This document shows, piece after piece, positions 63,713-64,000 of a stretch of DNA of 64,000 nucleotides. Source of the stretch: Cycas panzhihuaensis (taxonomy: Eukaryota > Cycadophyta); NCBI GenBank assembly GCA_023213395.1, contig CM041465.1, forward strand, positions 157,549,741-157,613,740. The letters run 5' to 3'. The stretch's first letter is position 1. Every line of letters begins with the position of its first letter. The notes beneath the pieces are model-generated. The model did not search any database. It was not told where the DNA came from and saw only the letters and a program-made list of their open reading frames with translations. Position numbers and translations under genes: made by a program.

Positions 63713-64000
63713 TGCCACATTTTTGCAACCTAAGAAATATCAACTTCAATTGGAATTAGAAAGGATTAAAATAATAAAAACAAGGTTGCATTCATGCAAC
63801 CCAAGAAAAATACCAATTTCAAATATAATTAAAAATAATTAAAATAATCAAACTAAGCCACTATACAAAGGTTTGCTTATTAGACTTTAGAATCATGAGT
63901 TTTATTTTGATTTGAAATTTATTCCTTTTGGCATCTTTAGGGCCAAGGATGATTTTGTTGTAATTTTCTGTTGTAATTCAAGAATTCTATTTTTATTTTA
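63713..64000 (+). repeat. 3' LTR of F (partial)
   Basis: It starts TGCCACATTTTTGCAACC and follows the left LTR (27264-27649) to the window end. It has a single copy of the 81-bp unit that is doubled in the left LTR. The end lies outside the window. Confidence 0.8.

Larger units (their letters stand above)
27264..64000 (+). mobile_element. Element F: chromodomain Ty3/gypsy element, 3' end outside window
   Basis: The left LTR (27264-27649) is matched by 63713-64000, with gag, protease, RT, RNase H, integrase and chromodomain in gypsy order between them once G and H are removed. The chromodomain (EYLAKWKGLPIDEATWES) puts it among the chromoviruses. It has many stops in every domain and is the oldest of the framed elements on the right side. 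It lies in relic E. The right LTR is cut by the window end, so its target duplication cannot be checked. Confidence 0.85.

Overview
The window looks like heterochromatic, transposon-dense nuclear DNA of a large plant genome. The evidence is the initiator-Met-type primer sites, the plant Ty1/copia and chromodomain Ty3/gypsy proteins, and a fragment of a plant carboxylesterase gene. A gymnosperm or another giant-genome plant is a reasonable guess, but the sequence does not prove it. I find no intact host gene, no rRNA and no CRISPR. Almost every base belongs to LTR retrotransposons inserted into one another.

Left part (1-18.3 kb): a degraded minus-strand element with an LTR at about 1215-2208 is hit by a solo copia LTR (707-1209, TSD TAGTC). 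A gypsy-like gag relic (2351-2769, continuing at 14154) is split by element B (2775-14148, 247-bp LTRs, TSD AGAAT), a gypsy element that carries only gag and protease. B is split by copia element A1 (3556-10846, minus, TSD AGCGT). To the right lie six GTAC-rich tandem repeats (14505-14882), an unfamiliar overlapping ORF pair (15097-16178) and an LTR (16279-17545) into which 464 bp of that ORF pair has been copied. A third, diverged LTR-like copy follows.

Middle (18.3-27.3 kb): a plus-strand copia pol relic E is split inside its integrase by copia element D (19297-27022, minus, TSD CTAAT).

Right part (27.3-64 kb): a chromodomain gypsy element F starts at 27264 and its 3' LTR runs off the window. 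Two minus-strand copia elements sit in it: G (29373-52599, between gag and protease) and H (53867-61607, inside RT, TSD AATAT). G in turn contains J (30290-37626, the only plus-strand full-length copia copy), K (39503-44323, a non-autonomous element with a captured carboxylesterase gene fragment) and M (47727-51946, an internally deleted copy, TSD GGATT). H carries a 527-bp insert in its 5' LTR that ends in a piece of an organelle-type tRNA-Asn gene.

The nesting gives a relative order that by-eye LTR divergence supports: J and A1 are youngest (about 1-1.5% between LTRs), D and K are about 2.5-3%, B about 5% and G about 10%. All autonomous-type elements carry stops or frameshifts, so none looks able to move without help. 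The most interesting points are the gene capture in K, the LTR that swallowed internal coding sequence, the unfamiliar ORF pair, the organelle-type insert in H, and a two-stem hairpin conserved next to the primer site in several copia elements.
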